Assembly: GCF_001456025.1 (NCBI RefSeq)
Contig: NZ_LMTZ01000167.1
Coordinates: 1-46,367, forward strand
Origin: Mastigocoleus testarum BC008
GTDB lineage: Bacteria; Cyanobacteriota; Cyanobacteriia; Cyanobacteriales; Nostocaceae
Length of the DNA stretch: 46,367 nucleotides
Direction: 5' to 3'
Positions 24,447-33,318 of this stretch are shown piece after piece. Both the position numbers and the translations under genes were made by a program. The notes beneath the pieces were generated by a model that saw only the letters and a program-made list of their open reading frames with translations, was not told the origin of the DNA and made no database searches. How positions within the stretch are numbered: position 1 is the stretch's first letter; each line of letters opens with the position of its first letter.

Positions 24447-26036
24447 ATGCCACTTATAGATATAAATATTGATACACAGAGCGAATATAGTTTTGAGGAG
24501 CTAGTCGCAAGTTGGTTTCAAGAATGTACGCCTAAAATATTAGTTGTAACCGACGGGTTAAACTATTCGCCGACGAGTGACTTTGGACTGACCGAGTTTG
24601 TCAATACGTTACGTGGTTCAACTGTTCATGGCATGACGCCCATTGTAATTACCGCCACATTTAACCCCAATGGCACCTTATCCTACAATTCAGCCACTCA
24701 GCACATCACCAACTTTAAGTTTACGGATCAAGCACATGGTTTGATCAAATCACGCTACGACGTTGTGCTGATGCTCTCAGTTGACGGAGAATTTTCTACG
24801 AGAAAGCTGACGGATGAAGCAGGCGCACTAAATGCGGTGATTCAATTTATGCAAGCGGGCGGCGGTATCTTTGCGACGGGGGATCATGCCGATCTTGGTG
24901 CAGGTATGTGCATGGATATTCCCCGGGTAAGAGCTATGCGCTATTGGAGGTTTGCGGATACACCTAGTGCTAGTGGTCAGGATCGCCTTACCACCAATCG
25001 ACCGGGAAGTAATGATAGTTATGATTTTGAGGATCAGTCTGACGAATTTCCACAGCGGCTCTACGTTAACTACCGCACTGAAGCAGGTGGTATTGGCAGC
25101 GCTCATCCTCTACTGCAGGTACCGGGGAATAATCCCGTTCGTGCGATCGAGGTCTTTCCCGATCATCCTCATGAAGGTGAGTGTGTTGTGCCCTCAAATC
25201 TCAATACCAAAATGCCGGATGGAGCAACTGACGAATGGCCTATTAGTACTGCTGGAGGAATACGCATTTCGCCAGAGGCTGTAGCTTTAAGCATGTCTCA
25301 TGGCAATGCTTTTGTGAACAATAATAATATTACGACTAAACAAGCCGTAACACCACGATCTTTTATCAGTATCTGTGCCTACGATGGTCAACTAGCTAAT
25401 GTTGGTAGAGTCGTTACTGATGCTACCTGGCATCATTTCGTCAATGTAAATATTCTTGGAGATCTGCCAAATCTGCCTCCCGGACGGCAAGGACTAACCG
25501 GACGTAACCTAGACGATATTAAACAGTATTACCGTAATATCGTAACTTGGCTGATGCCTAAGAATGTGCGAATGTGCTCTCGATACCCATGGATTATTAG
25601 ACATATGGTGCGTTTCCCGCTCTATGAGGAATTGAAGCCGATGCCGTTTGACCAAATTGAAAGTAAACATCTGCGAGAAATAGGTTTGCTGGTTGAAGAA
25701 GCACTTGTCAAACGAGAGCCACAATTTCATGTTAAAGAGTTACTTAAAGACGCACTAGAGCAGGCTTTAGGTCCAGATGCAACCCTCAAACTAAGCGAGT
25801 TTAGGCAAGAATTTGGCAAGATATCTGCCCGCGATGCTGGTTTAGCCGCATTAGGAGCATTGACAATGGCAACGGCAAATCTAGTCAATGAACTGCAAAA
25901 TCAGGAACAGGTCAAAGGTGAAGAAGTCTTTGGACCAATGGCTCAGGAAGCAATTGCCTTAGGCGTGCGTCGCTACCTCAAAGAAAGCCAAGCTGAACTA
26001 CGCAAAATGGATGCTTTGATTGCAAGTATTGAATAG
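24447..26036 (+). CDS. unknown 529-aa protein; possible amidotransferase-like N-terminal domain
   Basis: I do not recognise the family. A GGAG ribosome-binding site lies 6 nt before the ATG at 24447; the in-frame TTG at 24435 overlaps it and is less likely. Residues about 1-330 look like an alpha/beta fold: KILVVTDGLNY, YDVVLMLSVDGEF, then an LTDEAGALNAVIQFMQAGGG segment followed by IFATGDHADLGAGMCMDIPR. The 'YD-hhh... GGG-hhATGDH' layout recalls ThuA-like and class I glutamine-amidotransferase-like domains, but a catalytic Cys-His pair cannot be assigned. The last about 140 residues are helical and charged. No signal peptide is seen. Codons look richer in G and C (GCGGGCGGCGGT-like runs) than in neighbouring genes, which may point to transfer. 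It has no operon partner. Confidence 0.75.
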   Translation: MPLIDINIDTQSEYSFEELVASWFQECTPKILVVTDGLNYSPTSDFGLTEFVNTLRGSTVHGMTPIVITATFNPNGTLSYNSATQHITNFKFTDQAHGLIKSRYDVVLMLSVDGEFSTRKLTDEAGALNAVIQFMQAGGGIFATGDHADLGAGMCMDIPRVRAMRYWRFADTPSASGQDRLTTNRPGSNDSYDFEDQSDEFPQRLYVNYRTEAGGIGSAHPLLQVPGNNPVRAIEVFPDHPHEGECVVPSNLNTKMPDGATDEWPISTAGGIRISPEAVALSMSHGNAFVNNNNITTKQAVTPRSFISICAYDGQLANVGRVVTDATWHHFVNVNILGDLPNLPPGRQGLTGRNLDDIKQYYRNIVTWLMPKNVRMCSRYPWIIRHMVRFPLYEELKPMPFDQIESKHLREIGLLVEEALVKREPQFHVKELLKDALEQALGPDATLKLSEFRQEFGKISARDAGLAALGALTMATANLVNELQNQEQVKGEEVFGPMAQEAIALGVRRYLKESQAELRKMDALIASIE

Positions 26037-26120
26037 TATTGGTCGGATTTACGCCAACCAAGCGAGATAATCAAAGTTTAAGATCTTTTGTGATAATCAG
26101 GTGCTCATTTACCATTTTCT

Positions 26121-26169
26121 AAAGACGTGACAAAGCTAACACCAACGCCACGGGCTCTGTCGCGTCTTT
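26121..26169. terminator. inverted repeat between convergent genes, possible bidirectional terminator
   Basis: AAAGACGTGAC (26121-26131) pairs with GTCGCGTCTTT (26159-26169), with one G-T pair. It lies between the unknown plus-strand gene and the end of a minus-strand gene whose stop it touches. The T-tract is short. Confidence 0.4.
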
Positions 26170-26440
26170 AAGATATTTCTCTTGATGAATTGTCTATTTC
26201 TGCTTGATACGAATCTAACAATCCACTACGAACAACTAATTGGGGATAAAGCAACAAAAAAAAGCCCATCCAGGTCAGAACGGGTATAGCAACCAAAAGT
26301 GTCAGCCAAACCATTCCAAATATTAGTTTAGATATTAACCAAGAACCCCCAATTATAGTTATCCCCACAAGCAAAATTGACCAAGGTTGACACCACCAAG
26401 GTTTGTAATTCCAGACACTGACAGGTTTTTGTTTGTTCAT
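26168..26440 (-). CDS. small cyanobacterial membrane protein (possibly DUF6737)
   Basis: A 90-aa protein with a conserved-looking N-terminus, SVWNYKPWWCQPWSILLVG, and two transmembrane helices at about 20-39 and 44-66, followed by a short polar tail. The tryptophan-rich start is familiar from a small, functionally unknown cyanobacterial family that I believe is DUF6737; that label is from memory. It starts at the ATG at 26440, upstream of which an STRR (GGGATTG units) begins. murG lies 160 bp upstream on the same strand, so co-transcription is possible. Confidence 0.7.
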   Translation of the reverse strand: MNKQKPVSVWNYKPWWCQPWSILLVGITIIGGSWLISKLIFGMVWLTLLVAIPVLTWMGFFLLLYPQLVVRSGLLDSYQAEIDNSSREIS

Positions 26441-26522
26441 GGAGATTGGGGATTGGGGATTAGCAATTAGGTATCCAGAAAGATAAGAATAGTTTCTCGA
26501 ACGTTACTCATTATTCTTATAT

Positions 26523-26542
26523 AGACGCGACATGTCGCGTCT
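26523..26542. repeat. variant dispersed palindrome AGACGCGACATGTCGCGTCT
   Basis: A 20-nt perfect palindrome related in its outer arms (TAGAGAC/GTCTCTACA) to the GAGACGTTGCATGC family. It lies between murG and the small membrane protein gene, together with GC-rich repeats at about 26555-26582. Confidence 0.85.
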
Positions 26543-26600
26543 CTACAACTCATTACTGTGCGCTGTCGCGCCCCGCTGCGCTAACATTACTCATTACTCA

Positions 26601-27674
26601 TTACTTCCCCACCAAGCTTCTTACCAACTTTGCCATTTTTTCCGCACTATCGGGAATTGCGATCGATGAAGCCTTTTCTCCCATAGTCTTTAATTCTAGG
26701 GGAGAACATAAAAGTTTTAAAACTTCATTTTGCAAGCTTTCTGCCGTTAAGTCCGATTGCTTAAACATTAGCCCTGCATCTACAGAGGTAAACACTTGAG
26801 CATTATAGGTTTGATGGTCTTCTGCAGCATAGGGATAGGGAATTAAAATTGCTGGAGTACCACACACAGCCAATTCCGTTAAACTACCAGCACCAGAACG
26901 GCTAATTGCTAAATTAGCACGTTGTAGTAAAGCTGCCATATTGTCGTAAAAAGGCAGTGAAATATACTTTTCGTGCTGCAGACTTTCAGCCTCTGGATCG
27001 TTATCTCCAGTTAAATGCACGATATAGGCTCCAGCGTCAAACCAAGCTGGGGCGGATTGTCTGACCAATTTATTAATTGCAACAGCCCCTTGGGAACCAC
27101 CAAAAACTACAATTAATGGTGCACCCTCTGGAACTGGTAAATCCAAAGATGCTCCAATCTCTGGTTGCCTGAATTCCGGACGTACTGGCGTACCTAAGTA
27201 TACAGTTTTGGCCTTGGGTAAATACTGAGCAGCGACATTAAATCCAAGGGCTACAGAAGTACACCAAGGAGCAAAAACACGAGTTACCTTACCCGGGAAA
27301 GCATTTGACTCGTGAAGAATAACAGGTAAACCTAAAGACCGCGCCGCGATCGTAGATGGTCCAGCGATATATCCCCCCGTTGTTATGACTCCTTGAAAAT
27401 TACCTGCTTTTAAAAGTTTTCTGACATCGAGAACACTCCCAGCAAGTTTACCCAAAGTAAACAGTGACGAAAAACCAAAACCTTTTTGAAATCCCTCAAC
27501 GGAAATAGTGTGTAATTTATACTCTTTGGGCACAAGTCGCGTTTCCAAACGATTGGGAACGCCCAACCATTCAATTTGATAGTCTGGTAGTTGTTGTGCC
27601 AGTGCGATCGCCGGAAACAAATGTCCTCCAGTACCGCTAGCAGCCATTAGTAGTTTGATCGGAGCCTTTGTCAT
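26601..27674 (-). CDS. murG: UDP-GlcNAc:undecaprenyl-PP-MurNAc-pentapeptide GlcNAc transferase
   Basis: MurG makes lipid II from lipid I on the inner face of the plasma membrane. The 357-aa protein has the N-terminal glycine-rich loop ASGTGGHLFPAIALA, the GVPNRLETRLVP segment, TTGGYIAGPSTIAARSLGLP, the HESNAFPGKVTR acceptor-site motif, and the C-terminal UDP-GlcNAc site VFGGSQGAVAIN with SRSGAGSLTELAVCGTPAIL. Two ATG codons are adjacent at 27677 and 27674; either is possible. It is not embedded in a dcw cluster, as is normal in cyanobacteria. Confidence 0.95.
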   Translation of the reverse strand: MTKAPIKLLMAASGTGGHLFPAIALAQQLPDYQIEWLGVPNRLETRLVPKEYKLHTISVEGFQKGFGFSSLFTLGKLAGSVLDVRKLLKAGNFQGVITTGGYIAGPSTIAARSLGLPVILHESNAFPGKVTRVFAPWCTSVALGFNVAAQYLPKAKTVYLGTPVRPEFRQPEIGASLDLPVPEGAPLIVVFGGSQGAVAINKLVRQSAPAWFDAGAYIVHLTGDNDPEAESLQHEKYISLPFYDNMAALLQRANLAISRSGAGSLTELAVCGTPAILIPYPYAAEDHQTYNAQVFTSVDAGLMFKQSDLTAESLQNEVLKLLCSPLELKTMGEKASSIAIPDSAEKMAKLVRSLVGK

Positions 27675-28412
27675 CAAATTTCTACCGTGTCAGCACTTAG
27701 CTTAACTAAGATAAAACTAAATTACATATTATGTGAATTCAAAACTAAACGAGGGTAATTTAGCTCACATAATAGCAATAGTAAATCAAGCCGATTACCA
27801 AAATCATCATCATTGCTTGATTAATTGTAATTTACGTTGCGTTCTTGTGGCTAACGGGGTAATTTTAGAAGAAATTATAAGTTTAATTATTTTTAACATT
27901 TATTTTTAATATTTACTTTAGTAACTTATCTGGATGAATTTTTAGCAGCAAATTGCATTCTAGCTGATGTCTGTTAGCTGTGCTATGAGGCTTAACGAAA
28001 TATTATGTGTAAAAATCTAAAACTTCCCATCTTTACAGGATCTCCTGGGAAAACGAAGTATTCATAATAAATGAACAAGACTATTGGCACTCCACCACAT
28101 TAATTTTACTGGGTAAAGTAACGTTCGCCATAGCGCTTCAGGGCTCTAATATCAAGACTTTTGAAGGGTTAAAGCCCAACTAAAAACTGCTCATAACTTA
28201 TGTGGCAAAGTAGTGGATTGTCAGCTTCTGGTGGATAATTCATATTTTGTTGGGTAACCTCCACCTTAAGCAGGTAAATTAGTTATCTTATATAAACCCG
28301 CCATAAATTTATGTTTCCAGTATCTGACTGTAAGGTTTTTGCTGAAAAACTGTGAATATCTTTATTAGAATCAACTACCAAATTAGAATCAACTACCAAT
28401 TACCCCACACTA
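27675..28412. other. divergent gap between murG and an NTF2-like gene
   Basis: No gene is recognised in about 735 bp. It must contain divergent promoters. A weak inverted similarity (CCACCACATT at about 28092 against a GTGGCAAAGTAGTGG segment at about 28201) may mark an old mobile fragment, but the evidence is thin. Confidence 0.4.
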
Positions 28413-29225
28413 ATGCCAAAATTAATTAATTTACTACTTAAACGCCAATCCATGCTTAAAATTTGCAGAGGGTTAGTTTTTTGTTTATTTGCGCTTAGTT
28501 TGGCAGGAAGCATAAAATCTGCTCAAGCCAAAGATTCCAAAGCCACACCAGTAGAATTAAAAAGCTTGTTAACCCAAATTGATACTGCAGCATCTCGACG
28601 TAATGTCAATGAGGTAATGAAATTTTATGCAAATAACTTTACCCATAACGACGGGTTAAACCGCAGTAGCTTACAAAAAGCGCTCAAGTCATTTTGGGAA
28701 AAATATCCTAACTTAAGATATTCTACCGAAGTCAAGTCGTGGAAAGCTGAAGGAAATGGAATTGTAGCTGAAACTGTGACCAATATCACTGCGGCTTCCT
28801 TTAAAGATAAGCACAGTCTAAAGGTGAATGCGAAAATTACATCTCGTCAACGTATAGTAGGTTCTAAAATAGTTAGTCAAGAAATTTTATCAGAACGTAC
28901 TCAAATCACATCTGGTGCTAACCCTCCACAAGTTGACATTAATTTACCAGATAAGTTAAAAGTTGGTGAAAAATATAACTTTGATGCCATAGTTCAAGAA
29001 CCTTTAGGTGACGATTATCTTCTGGGAGCAGCATTAGAGGAATCCGTTAAACCAAACAAATATCTCCAACCAACATCAGTAAATTTAGAATTACTTTCTG
29101 CTGGTGGTTTGTTTAAGACCGGAGAAGCACCAGCCACTCCTGGTAACAAATGGATTTCTGCAGTCTTGGTACGTGGTAATGGTATGACAATGATTACCCA
29201 ACGGATTCCAGTAGTAGGGAAATAA
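28413..29225 (+). CDS. exported protein with NTF2/SnoaL-like domain
   Basis: A 270-aa secreted protein. After a signal peptide (hydrophobic stretch GLVFCLFALSLAGS, cleavage near IKSAQA-KD), residues about 45-160 read as an NTF2-like cone fold: LLTQIDTAASRRNVNEVMKF followed by YANNFTHNDGLNR, FWEKYPNLRYSTEVKSW and ERTQITSG. A beta-rich C-terminal domain follows, without a recognised family. Two starts are possible: ATG at 28413, or ATG at 28452 (MLKICRGLVF), which would give a more typical signal peptide; neither has a clear ribosome-binding site. The function is unknown. A hairpin terminator lies 45 nt downstream. Confidence 0.75.
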   Translation: MPKLINLLLKRQSMLKICRGLVFCLFALSLAGSIKSAQAKDSKATPVELKSLLTQIDTAASRRNVNEVMKFYANNFTHNDGLNRSSLQKALKSFWEKYPNLRYSTEVKSWKAEGNGIVAETVTNITAASFKDKHSLKVNAKITSRQRIVGSKIVSQEILSERTQITSGANPPQVDINLPDKLKVGEKYNFDAIVQEPLGDDYLLGAALEESVKPNKYLQPTSVNLELLSAGGLFKTGEAPATPGNKWISAVLVRGNGMTMITQRIPVVGK

Positions 29226-29269
29226 ATTCTCTGTTTTACTTAAATTTTGTTTTAAAGTACAAATAAACA

Positions 29270-29297
29270 AACCCGTCTTTTTGTTCGAAGGCGGGTT
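29270..29297 (+). terminator. intrinsic terminator after the NTF2-like gene
   Basis: AACCCGTC pairs with GGCGGGTT (one G-T pair) around a 12-nt loop containing TTTTTGTTCG, followed by ATTTAATT. The GC-rich base of the stem directly after an exported-protein gene supports termination, though the T-tract is interrupted. Confidence 0.6.
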
Positions 29298-29298
29298 A

Positions 29299-29377
29299 TT
29301 TAATTACCAATTACCCATTACCAATTACCCATTACCAATTACCAATTACCCATTACCAATTACCCATTACCAATTCC
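29299..29377. repeat. STRR (ATTACCA/ATTACCC units) upstream of the SDR gene
   Basis: About ten 7-bp units run up to the base before the SDR start codon. The frame is open through the repeat from 29281, adding an ITNYPLPITNYPLPI-like false N-terminus to the SDR. Confidence 0.92.
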
Positions 29378-29379
29378 CT

Positions 29380-30141
29380 ATGAACAATAAAATAGTTTTT
29401 ATAACAGGTGCGAGCAGTGGAATAGGTGCTGCTTGTGCAAAAGTATTTGCAGATGCAGGTGCTAAATTAATTTTGGCTGCACGACGGAACGAACGTTTGC
29501 AAGAACTAGTAGAAAAATTAAACTTAAAACCCTCAGAATTTTATTTGCTAGAACTTGATGTCCGCGATCGCAAGACAGTAGAATCTGCAATTTCTTCTTT
29601 ACCTTCTGAATGGTCTGCAATTGATGTTCTTATCAATAATGCTGGACTCAGTCGCGGTTTAGATAAACTTTATCAGGCTGATTTCCAAGATTGGGAGGAA
29701 ATGATTGATACCAATATCAAGGGTTTACTTTATATGACTCGTTATATTGTCCCTGGTATGGTCAGTCGTGGTACAGGTCATGTAATTAATATAGGTTCCA
29801 TTGCTGGACATCAAACCTATCCCGGAGGTAACGTTTACTGCGGTACTAAAGCTGCGGTGAAATCAATTTCTGAAGGTTTAAAACAAGACCTTTTAGGTTC
29901 TCCTGTACGAGTTACTTCTGTGGATCCTGGTTTGGTAGAAACTGAATTTAGTGAAGTTCGATTTCATGGAGATCGCGATCGCGCCAAAAAAGTTTATCAA
30001 GGAATGACTCCCCTAACTCCAGATGATGTGGCTGATGTCGTGTTCTTTTGCGCCACAAGACCGATTCATGTCAATATTAATGATGTAATTCTAATGCCGA
30101 CAGAACAAGCGAGTGCAACTTTAGTCCACCGTCAAGGATAA
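29380..30141 (+). CDS. short-chain dehydrogenase/reductase (YdfG-like)
   Basis: A 253-aa classical SDR. The cofactor loop is TGASSGIGAACA near residues 9-20, the NNAG motif is INNAGLSRG, and the catalytic triad sits at S (INIGSIAG) and YxxxK (VYCGTKAAVK). The acidic/basic pattern after the second strand (ILAARRNERL) favours NADP(H). The overall layout, including SVDPGLVETEFSEVRFHGD, resembles YdfG/serine-3-dehydrogenase-type SDRs, but the substrate is unknown. I use the ATG at 29380 because everything upstream is tandem repeat. The 3' end overlaps the convergent GNAT gene by 21 bp. Confidence 0.9.
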   Translation: MNNKIVFITGASSGIGAACAKVFADAGAKLILAARRNERLQELVEKLNLKPSEFYLLELDVRDRKTVESAISSLPSEWSAIDVLINNAGLSRGLDKLYQADFQDWEEMIDTNIKGLLYMTRYIVPGMVSRGTGHVINIGSIAGHQTYPGGNVYCGTKAAVKSISEGLKQDLLGSPVRVTSVDPGLVETEFSEVRFHGDRDRAKKVYQGMTPLTPDDVADVVFFCATRPIHVNINDVILMPTEQASATLVHRQG

Positions 30142-30741
30142 GACGCGGGAACCAATAGTTCCCACAAATAAATTAATCGTCTTCGTTTCAACCACTTTAA
30201 ATCCTAGAGATTCATAGAGTTTTTGGGCTCTCATATTACTTACGTCAACACTGATAAAAATAGTATTTGTGGAGCCCGAAGCGGTGCTCACTTCTGCAAT
30301 ACATTCTAAAAGTAACTGACGACCGATACCTTGGTTGCGATGTTCAGTTGCTACTGCAATGTTACTAATATAAAACGTTCCTTCTGGGAATTTGTGTTGC
30401 AAAACATGCTTGAGAATAATGCTTTGTACCAGTTTTAACCAGAGCTTTTGGCTGAAATTGAGGATATCGTAATAATCAGTGTTGTTATTGAGTTTGGTTG
30501 CAGGAATAATAATTGCAATTCCTACAACCTGTTTGTTTCGTTCCGCTACTCGAATGTATTGATGGCTAAAGCGATTATTCGAACACTGGACTAAATGAGT
30601 CAGATATCTAATCTTCGACGATCCAAACATTAAATTGAACAGTTCGGGTGCTGACTCATAAATCAGATACGCAACGTCCTTTAAATTATGACGAGCCAGT
30701 AACATCGGCGAATAAAAGACATTCTCGCTTTGTTTAGCCAT
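30121..30741 (-). CDS. GNAT-family N-acetyltransferase
   Basis: A 206-aa acetyl-CoA-dependent transferase. The GNAT core is in the C-terminal half: FYISNIAVATEHRNQGIGRQ with the acetyl-CoA pyrophosphate loop (RNQGIG), followed by LLLECIAEV and the NMRAQKLYESLGFKVVETK segment typical of motif B. The N-terminal about 90 residues form a helical extension (LLARHNLKDVAYLIYESAPE). The substrate is unknown. It is convergent with the SDR gene and 41 bp downstream of the DUF1499 gene on the same strand, so both may share a transcript. Confidence 0.88.
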   Translation of the reverse strand: MAKQSENVFYSPMLLARHNLKDVAYLIYESAPELFNLMFGSSKIRYLTHLVQCSNNRFSHQYIRVAERNKQVVGIAIIIPATKLNNNTDYYDILNFSQKLWLKLVQSIILKHVLQHKFPEGTFYISNIAVATEHRNQGIGRQLLLECIAEVSTASGSTNTIFISVDVSNMRAQKLYESLGFKVVETKTINLFVGTIGSRVLSLTVD

Positions 30742-30782
30742 TTCAGATCGAGTTCTTGCAACTGAGTATTTGGATAATCCAA

Positions 30783-31181
30783 TTATTGACCGAACTTTTC
30801 TCTGATTGTTTCGATTCGTTTGCGATTCACACCCAAGTCACTTTGACCCAGACGAGAAGCGGAGCGAACATGAATATTTTGAGTATCGGGCTCGATGTAA
30901 AACTCTACATCATCAACATATCCCATTAATGCACTCTTGAATTCTACATACAGATAATTATCTGTTTCATTGATGATTGTCGTTCTGGGTAAAGACTGAA
31001 TTATTGTCTTGAGTTTCGCTAAGGCTTCTTTGGGAGTAGAAGTATAAGTAAGTGGTTCAATGAAATGAATTGTGTCTGCAGGCTCGGTTTGACTGGAAAC
31101 ACAATTGGGTGATTTGGGACAGCTTGCTAATTTACCGCCATTTACACCTAAGTTATCTGGTCGTTTACCTGCAAAAATCAT
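30783..31181 (-). CDS. DUF1499 family protein
   Basis: The 132-aa protein has the DUF1499 hallmarks: LASCPKSPNCVSSQ with two cysteines near residues 20-30, the central strand LYVEFKSALMGYVDDVEFYI, and the C-terminal IHVRSASRLGQSDLGVNRKR. The family is widespread in cyanobacteria and plastids with no settled function. There is no signal peptide. It begins at the ATG at 31181 and lies upstream of the GNAT gene on the same strand. Confidence 0.9.
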   Translation of the reverse strand: MIFAGKRPDNLGVNGGKLASCPKSPNCVSSQTEPADTIHFIEPLTYTSTPKEALAKLKTIIQSLPRTTIINETDNYLYVEFKSALMGYVDDVEFYIEPDTQNIHVRSASRLGQSDLGVNRKRIETIREKFGQ

Positions 31182-31254
31182 AGTTTTATTCTGTGGAATG
31201 TTAAGAACTATGAAAATTTTACAGCTTTAATGGCAGATATAGCGCTAGAAGCAT

Positions 31255-33270
31255 CTACGATGTTAGCGGCTCATTCACAGGTAAAGTAAAAGTGACGGTA
31301 GTACCTTGGTTAAGACCAGGACTTTCGAGCCAGATTTTTCCTCCCATCAACTCTACAAAATTTTTGCAAATTGTTAATCCCAAACCCGTACCACCATAAC
31401 GCCGTCTAATAGAACCATCTGCTTGGACAAAAGCTTCAAACAAAATATTTTGTTTGTTAGGTTCGATTCCAATTCCGGTATCAGATACAGAAAATTGAAT
31501 CTCCGGCTTTTCGGAAGTTATACAGCGTAAGACTTCCAGTTTTATTTCTCCTTCTCTTGTAAACTTAAAAGCATTAGAAATGAGATTTATTAATATTTGC
31601 TGAAGTTTATTTTCATCAGCCCAGATCGCATCAACTTCAGACTTCATAACAAAATTTAAGTTGCAACCAATTGTTTGTGCTTTAAATAAACTACGTTGTT
31701 TATCTAGTAATGGCTGTAATTTTATAAATTTTAAATCAACCTGCATTCGACCTGCTTCTATTTTGGAAATATCTAAAACGTTATTAATAATATTGACGAG
31801 ATTTTCCGCAGAAGTATAAGCGGCTTCAATGTATTCTTCTAGTTCTTCTTCATTGTCGTACAATCTTTCTCTGAGCAGTGTCAAATAATTTAATGTTGAT
31901 GCTATTGGAGTCCGTAGCTCATGATTGGTAGTAGAGAGAAATTCAGATTTTAAACGACTGGCGGTTTCTGCGACAGTACGAGCCACTTGAAGCTTGCGAT
32001 TATGTTCTTCAACCAAAAATCTTTGCTGTTTCTCTCTTTGGTACAAAGTATGTTGCAGTATAGCCATGGTGAAATGATTCCCCAGGGATTCTAGCAATTT
32101 TTGATCGCCTTCACTCCATTCGGGGACCTGTGCTGTTTTCATCTCTTTCCATTGTTCAAAAGATTGTCGAGGACGCTGTTGACGTTTATCTGGATCGTTA
32201 TAACCCGCCCAAACTCTTTCAACATTGATTTCATCACGGAAAACAGCAAGGTAGCCTAAAACCTCTTGGCTATACCGAAGAGGTACTACCAAGATACTAC
32301 GAATATGGGTATTTGTGAAAGCAGATATGAATTTATTTAATTTTTGTTCTTGATATATGTCCGTAATTACTTTTGACCTATTAGTAATTTCAGCGCTTTT
32401 AAACAATTCTAGCCATTGTTGAAACGATAGCTGTACTTGAGAACCAGTAATTAAGAACTCCTTATCTTTTAAGGTTTGAGTTAGTAATACAATTCCTCCA
32501 GATGCTTGAATTTCTCGAACTACTTCTCTAAGAACTTTTTGCAAAATTTTTTCTGTTTCTACTGATAAGTAAATACGAAAAGAAATATCACTAATTAATT
32601 TTTCTCGCCTAGCATTTGCTTCGACATCTTCCATTAAATTGGCTTGGGAAATTGCTAGTTCCAGCTGTTCAGTAATCATCTGGATAATTTGCAAATCAAG
32701 CTGGGAAAACCGTTTCGATTTACCATGATGAGCTATCAAGAGTCCCCAAAGTTTTTTATCTTTTAATATAGGTACAACTAAAGTTGATTTTACCCCCATG
32801 AGGTTTAAGTACTCTACATGACAAGGATCTACGGGGCGTTGTAAAAGTTTTTTTAAAGGTTCTTTACGTACTTGTTCTACTGTGAGTTCTTCTGCTGATG
32901 TGGAAAGAAAATGACTCGGTTCTAACAAACGAATTTTTTGCTCTTCTAAGTTTACAATAGAACGCACTTTGGCTTTAACAAATAACTCACGGGCTTGGGG
33001 TGGAATATCACCTGCAGGAAAATATAAACCTTTCAAAGATGGAAGGCGATCGCGATTAATAGACTCAGCAACAACTTGTCCATTACCTTGTTCGTCAAAT
33101 TTATATATCTTGACACGATCTGTTTTTAGCAAACGACGAACCTCAGTGGTTGTAGAGTCTAGAACAGTTTGTAAATTCAAGGATTGACGAATACGACTGA
33201 CAATCCGATTAAGTGTGGTTAAATGACTCAATTCTTTGACTGAGTTTGTTGCTTTTCGACGAACGCTCAT
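31255..33270 (-). CDS. GAF-GAF sensor histidine kinase with cyanobacteriochrome-like bilin GAF
   Basis: A 671-aa soluble kinase. The first GAF (about 20-210) contains the phytochrome-type LYFPAGDIPPQARELF segment (82-97) and DPCHVEYLNLMGVKSTLVVP (148-167), where C150-H151 is the Cys-His pair that binds a linear tetrapyrrole in cyanobacteriochromes; KLWGLLIAHH follows. The second GAF (about 230-405) lacks such a cysteine and may be structural. The kinase core has H450 in STTNHELRTP, the N box NLISNAFKFT (562-571), DTGIGI (597-602) and GGTGLGL (626-632). No receiver domain is attached; the response regulator gene 48 bp upstream is the obvious partner. Light sensing is inferred from the motif. 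Confidence 0.88.
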   Translation of the reverse strand: MSVRRKATNSVKELSHLTTLNRIVSRIRQSLNLQTVLDSTTTEVRRLLKTDRVKIYKFDEQGNGQVVAESINRDRLPSLKGLYFPAGDIPPQARELFVKAKVRSIVNLEEQKIRLLEPSHFLSTSAEELTVEQVRKEPLKKLLQRPVDPCHVEYLNLMGVKSTLVVPILKDKKLWGLLIAHHGKSKRFSQLDLQIIQMITEQLELAISQANLMEDVEANARREKLISDISFRIYLSVETEKILQKVLREVVREIQASGGIVLLTQTLKDKEFLITGSQVQLSFQQWLELFKSAEITNRSKVITDIYQEQKLNKFISAFTNTHIRSILVVPLRYSQEVLGYLAVFRDEINVERVWAGYNDPDKRQQRPRQSFEQWKEMKTAQVPEWSEGDQKLLESLGNHFTMAILQHTLYQREKQQRFLVEEHNRKLQVARTVAETASRLKSEFLSTTNHELRTPIASTLNYLTLLRERLYDNEEELEEYIEAAYTSAENLVNIINNVLDISKIEAGRMQVDLKFIKLQPLLDKQRSLFKAQTIGCNLNFVMKSEVDAIWADENKLQQILINLISNAFKFTREGEIKLEVLRCITSEKPEIQFSVSDTGIGIEPNKQNILFEAFVQADGSIRRRYGGTGLGLTICKNFVELMGGKIWLESPGLNQGTTVTFTLPVNEPLTS

Positions 33271-33318
33271 ATCTATATTTCAAGCTTTTATACTTTCAAC
33301 ATCAAGTATTTCTTAAAA

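Noticed and set aside
26121..26169. A riboswitch or structured RNA between convergent genes
   Set aside because: Only a single stem is present, located after both genes; a terminator is the simpler explanation.
31455..31475. GGTTCGATTCC, resembling a tRNA T-loop
   Set aside because: It lies inside the histidine kinase coding sequence and no acceptor or anticodon stem can be drawn around it.
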